In this document: piece by piece, positions 60,726 through 64,000 of the stretch
Numbering within the stretch: the first letter of the stretch is position 1
Layout of the letters: each line of letters starts with the position of its first letter
DNA from: Acorus gramineus
Lineage: Eukaryota > Streptophyta > Magnoliopsida > Acorales > Acoraceae
Assembly (NCBI GenBank): GCA_030737835.1
Contig: CM060851.1
Coordinates: 6,809,635 to 6,873,634 of the forward strand
Reading direction: 5' to 3'
Length of the DNA: 64,000 nucleotides
Made by a program: the position numbers and the translations under genes
The notes under the pieces: model-generated
What the model was told of the DNA's origin: nothing
Database searches by the model: none
The model's input: only the letters and a program-made list of their open reading frames with translations

Positions 60726-61398
60726 TGTAACGTCTCTATATTTTTAGTCCTATATATATTTATTTTAAATATATAATGAAAATTTTAATTGAAATTTAAT
60801 TATTTCATTTTTAGATTTGGCGGTGGGCCCAAATGGGTCCAATTTGATTTATAATTATAATAATTATAAATTGATGTTGAAATATTTATTTTATATTTTT
60901 CTGGAGATCTTTGTAGTCTCAAGATACTTTGGCTGAAAATTGGTGAGATTCGGAGTTTAAGAAATTAGTTTTTAGGATTTTGTGTCAAGTTATTGGGCCC
61001 AGGGATCTGGTTGCGAATCCAGAAAACCTTTTTATAGCCTTTAGGGACCTGTCTGTAAATTCGAAAGAGATCTGTTTACAAATTGGATAAGGACCTGGTT
61101 GTAAACCCGGAATACTTGAGGGGTCGTTTTGTAATTTGATAAAAACCCCTTTTATATGACACGTTTTGGGTTAGGCTTTGCATCAGATTTCTCATAAGGC
61201 ATGAAGGGTGGTAATGACCTAACCCTACCTGTCCAGTACCAAAATGAGAAATCGTTCTCTATTGATTTTTATTGTTTAGTGTTTCAATTTATTTTTTGTT
61301 AGAAGATGATTGTGTCAATCGATTATTTGATAAAGAATTAAGGTAACGCAATTGGATTTCACGCTTTAAAACGGAGTCGTAGATTCGAGGGCGTTACA
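60726..61398 (+). repeat. 3' LTR
   Basis: Starts TGTAACGTCTC and ends GGGCGTTACA; see the parent element for alignment and purine tract. Confidence 0.9.
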
Positions 61399-62531
61399 GT
61401 TTGTGTGGGTTTTGGTTTTTGTTTCTCTTCCTTTTATGCATGCTAGAATGGTGTGAAGTTTTTTGCATTACAGCCCAGAAGTGGAAATTTATGTATTTGC
61501 TTCTATGGAGTTTCATTGATAAGTTTCTGATTAGTTATATATTCGGATTTTATGCCATCATCTCTCATTTAGTTCTGTCTATAGTTCTGATTCATTATTG
61601 ATCATTTTATGGACTCTTTCTGACTATCATATTGCTTTAATCCCACCTGTGAAATTTGTCTTGTATGTGCTTGCACCCTCTGGAATTGAAATGAGTTGTC
61701 TTGGTTTGTCTTCCCAGGAATTTGTCAATGCTTATCAAATGTTGTGCAATCTTGTTTAGCAAAACCACTGCCTCTTTTAAAAATGGATTGCTCTAGTTAC
61801 AAGTTTCACCTCTTTTGAGCACACACACAAATTAGTATCTCTGAGCACACACTGCTCTATTAGGTGCTTTTTTTCTTTGATCATGGTATATGTGAATTAT
61901 AGTGTTCCATGTTAGACAAACACTATCTAGATAAGAGCTTTCTTAGTGTCTACACAACTTTTAAAAAGTGATGATTACTTCATTTCAGCCTTTTACCCAT
62001 TCTTGTTATGCAGAATCAACCTTCTCTTGTTGATCTATATCTCTTACATCAGAGAATACGTGCTCAGACTTACAGATTTAGATAACTCTTTCAGCCCCAT
62101 TTTTTTTTTTTTTCTTTGTGGAGATTAACAATGTTACTTCTTTTGTATAGGTTTATGCCGACCACTACCAGTCCACAAGATATGGCTTCCATTACTCAAC
62201 CTAGAGAGGCTCAAACTGGTGAGGTTGCTACAGTTGATAGTACCCCAAATGAAGGAGCATCTCAACCATCTCAAAAGGTATCTGAAATATCTGAAAAGAA
62301 AACCACAAGAAAGAGGACATCAAAAGTCTGGGAAGATTTTTCAGTATTAACTTATGAAAGTGGAAGCCAAAAGGCGAAGTGCAAATACTGCAACCAGCCA
62401 TTTTATATGACTCCGGGGGGGGGGGGTGGGGGGGGGGCGCTCACTAGCCATGTGTTAAGACACTTGAAGGTTTGCACAATTCGTCTAGCTAGTATCTATA
62501 GTCAAGGCAATAGAAGCACAATTCGTCTAGC

Positions 62532-62705
62532 TAGGGTTTCAGGAAGAGAGAGAGAGAGAGGGAGAGAGAGAAGGGAAGTGGCAGTTATGGAATGGACGGC
62601 TGAGATCCGATTATGAGGGAAAAATCAATTGATTTGAACCGCTCCGTTCGTTGAGGTTTCCCTTTCTCGCAGACCTTGTCGGAGGAGATGAGATTCTTTG
62701 GAAAT
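62532..62705 (+). repeat. Copy of the GT14 upstream region inserted in the hAT gene
   Basis: Matches 54790-54957 in the same orientation, from TAGGGTTTCAGG to TTCTTTGGAAAT, with a longer (GA)n tract and at least three substitutions. It is flanked by a direct duplication of transposase sequence (62443-~62520 and 62724-~62800, both ACTAGCCATGTGTTAAGACA onward), and a short segment CACAATTCGTCTAGCTAG is duplicated at the left junction. The layout fits break repair with template switching. Confidence 0.9.
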
Positions 62706-64000
62706 AGCTGGGGGGGGGGGGTCACTAGCCATGTGTTAAGACACTTGAAGGTTTGCACAATTCGTCTAGCTAGTATCTCGGGTCAAGGCAGCAAGAAGCA
62801 GAAATTGTTGGCTTGGGAAGGGTTGACTGTAGATGCAATTCATGGCGGAGGGGGGTTAACAAACTATAAGTATGATAAGGACAAGGTAAGTGATATTCTT
62901 ACTAAGATGATTATTGTGCATGAATATCCATTTAGAATGGTTGAACATGAGCTTTTTGTACTGCTTCTTAAAACACTTAACCCAAGATATGAGCCATTGA
63001 AGCATCAATCTGTGAAAAATGATGTAATGAAAGTTTTTGCAATTGAAAAAGAGAAGTTGAAAGTTGCTTTTTCTAGCATTGACAGATTTAGTTTAACTGC
63101 TGATTTATGGACATCAAATCAAACCATTGGATACATGTGCTTGACTGGACATTATTTAGATTTAGAGTGGATGTTGCTGAAAAGAATTTTAAGTTTTTAT
63201 TGTTTACCACCTCTACACACTGGTGTAGCCATTGCTGATAGTATCTTTAAGTGTCTAATTGATTGGGGGATTGATAACAAGGCCTCCACTATCAGTTTAG
63301 ATAATGCATCTGCAAATGATGTGGCTGTTAGAAACTTGAAAGATTATTTTTCAGTGAAAGGAAGCCTTTTCTTTGGTGGAAAAATTTTTCATGTCCGTTG
63401 TTGTGCACATGTTTTAAATCTAATGGTGCAAGATGGGTTGAGTGAAATACGGGACGTAGTAGAAAATGTGCGTGAGAGTGTCAAGTATATAAAAATGTCC
63501 CCATCATGGCTTCACAAGTTTATGGAAATTGTGAAACAATTGCAATTGCCTACTTATAAGCGCTTAATCCTAGATGTACCTACTAGGTGGAACTCAACAT
63601 ATGCAATGTTAGAGTCTGCCATTGCATTCAAGCAGGTGTTTCCAAGGTACAAAGAAAGGGCTCCTAACTACAAATTGTTGCCATCTGATGAGGATTGGTC
63701 ACACGCTGAGGAGGTGTGCAAGTTTTTAAAGATTTTTAATGAAGCAACAAATGCTTTTTCAGGATGTTCTTATCCTACTTCAAATTTGTTTCTTGTTGAG
63801 ATTTGGAAAATAAAGGAAATATTTAATGCAGTGTATTTGGATACTAAAGATTACATGATTCGAATGACTGAGAAGATGAATGAAAAATTTGACAAGTATT
63901 GGGGGGAGTGCAATCTATTGATGACAATTGCTGCAGTGTTAGACCCTCGATATAAAATGATGCTCATTGGGTTTGTTTCCCCAAAATATATTCTACATCT

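Larger units (their letters stand above)
57544..61398 (+). mobile_element. Non-coding LTR retrotransposon
   Basis: 5' LTR 57544-58173 and 3' LTR 60726-61398, ending ATTACA/GTTACA and starting TTTAATG (mutated) versus TGTAACG. The target duplication GTTTG at 57539-57543 and 61399-61403 is perfect. The primer-binding site TGGTATCAGAGC (58177-58188) complements initiator tRNA-Met. A purine tract (TTTAAGGGGGGGAGA, ending just before 60726) precedes the 3' LTR. Without the nested MULE the interior is only ~1.4 kb and has no gag or pol, so it needed a helper element. The 3' LTR has ~55 bp near 61200-61255 (TGAAGGGTGGTAATGACC) that the 5' LTR lacks. Confidence 0.93.
57180..64000 (+). pseudogene. hAT transposase gene (ZBED type), interrupted, runs off the window
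   Basis: 5'UTR exon ~57180-57431 (donor CTCGG/GTATGA) and coding exon from ATG at 62155 (acceptor TGTATAG) are inferred; the LTR element 57544-61398 lies in the intron between. The N-terminus contains a BED finger (KVWEDFSVL, KCKYCNQPFYM, SHVLRHLKVC) with a G-tract expansion at the P-G-G loop. After the rearrangement at 62443-62778 a single open frame runs from ~62724 to the window edge. It shows hAT core blocks: FSLTADLWTSNQTIGYMCLT (first Asp), ASTISLDNASANDVAVRNLK (second Asp), FHVRCCAHVLNLMVQDGL and LDVPTRWNSTYAML. The C-terminal hATC dimerisation domain lies beyond 64000. The duplication plus foreign insert stops the upstream frame at 62616. The 5'UTR exon assignment is weaker than the coding call. 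Confidence 0.85.

Overview
This window is nuclear DNA from a flowering plant. It has spliceosomal genes with long AT-rich introns, plant-type transposons and a plant SINE/LTR complement. The first exons of the TFIIB and GT14 genes are very GC-rich while their later exons are AT-rich. That 5'-to-3' GC gradient is typical of monocots, so a monocot is my inference. The species cannot be named from sequence alone.

Five host genes can be rebuilt exon by exon, with reading frames that close at every splice junction. All lie on the minus strand: (1) a 9-exon conserved plant protein resembling FMN split-barrel/DUF2470 proteins (14479-20855, 309 aa); (2) TFIIB (21924-26037, 7 exons, 317 aa); (3) a twin-CX9C mitoribosomal protein of the mS37/MRP10 type (30091-31545, 81 aa, with a long 5'UTR intron); (4) an E2F dimerisation partner, DP (42276-45223, 9 exons, 253 aa); (5) a GT14 glucuronosyltransferase-like Golgi enzyme (49431-54770, 4 exons, 409 aa). 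Two host-gene relics are also present: a shattered HSP70 copy at 3.4-4.3 kb, and a stub of the last exon of gene 1 near 1.05 kb.

The rest is mostly transposons, several with target-site duplications (TSDs) readable by eye. MULE-1 (4459-12747) has ~1.02-kb terminal inverted repeats (TIRs), a FAR1-type transposase broken by stops and an insertion, and a separate small gene. MULE-2 (34698-39851) has 103-bp TIRs and a MuDR-type transposase with a zinc knuckle. It sits inside a short hAT-like element (34326-40045) that has a perfect 8-bp TSD. A 470-bp MULE-derived MITE is at 29282-29751. A non-coding LTR retrotransposon (57544-61398) has a perfect 5-bp TSD and is itself interrupted by a foldback MULE (58545-59706) with a perfect 9-bp TSD. 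That LTR element sits in the presumed 5'UTR intron of a hAT transposase gene that runs off the right edge. SINE-like and MITE-like copies are scattered in introns and spacers.

The most interesting signal is a small accessory gene shared by the two MULEs. Although their transposases belong to different lineages, both carry, convergent to the transposase and near the right TIR, a gene for a ~115-aa protein: GRF-type zinc finger, short helical stretch, C-terminal hydrophobic anchor. The intron position within the finger is identical. This is the position mudrB occupies in maize MuDR. In MULE-1 the gene is fully open although the transposase is dead. A second notable event is a ~170-bp copy of DNA from just upstream of the GT14 start codon, pasted into the hAT transposase gene together with a duplication of the flanking transposase sequence.
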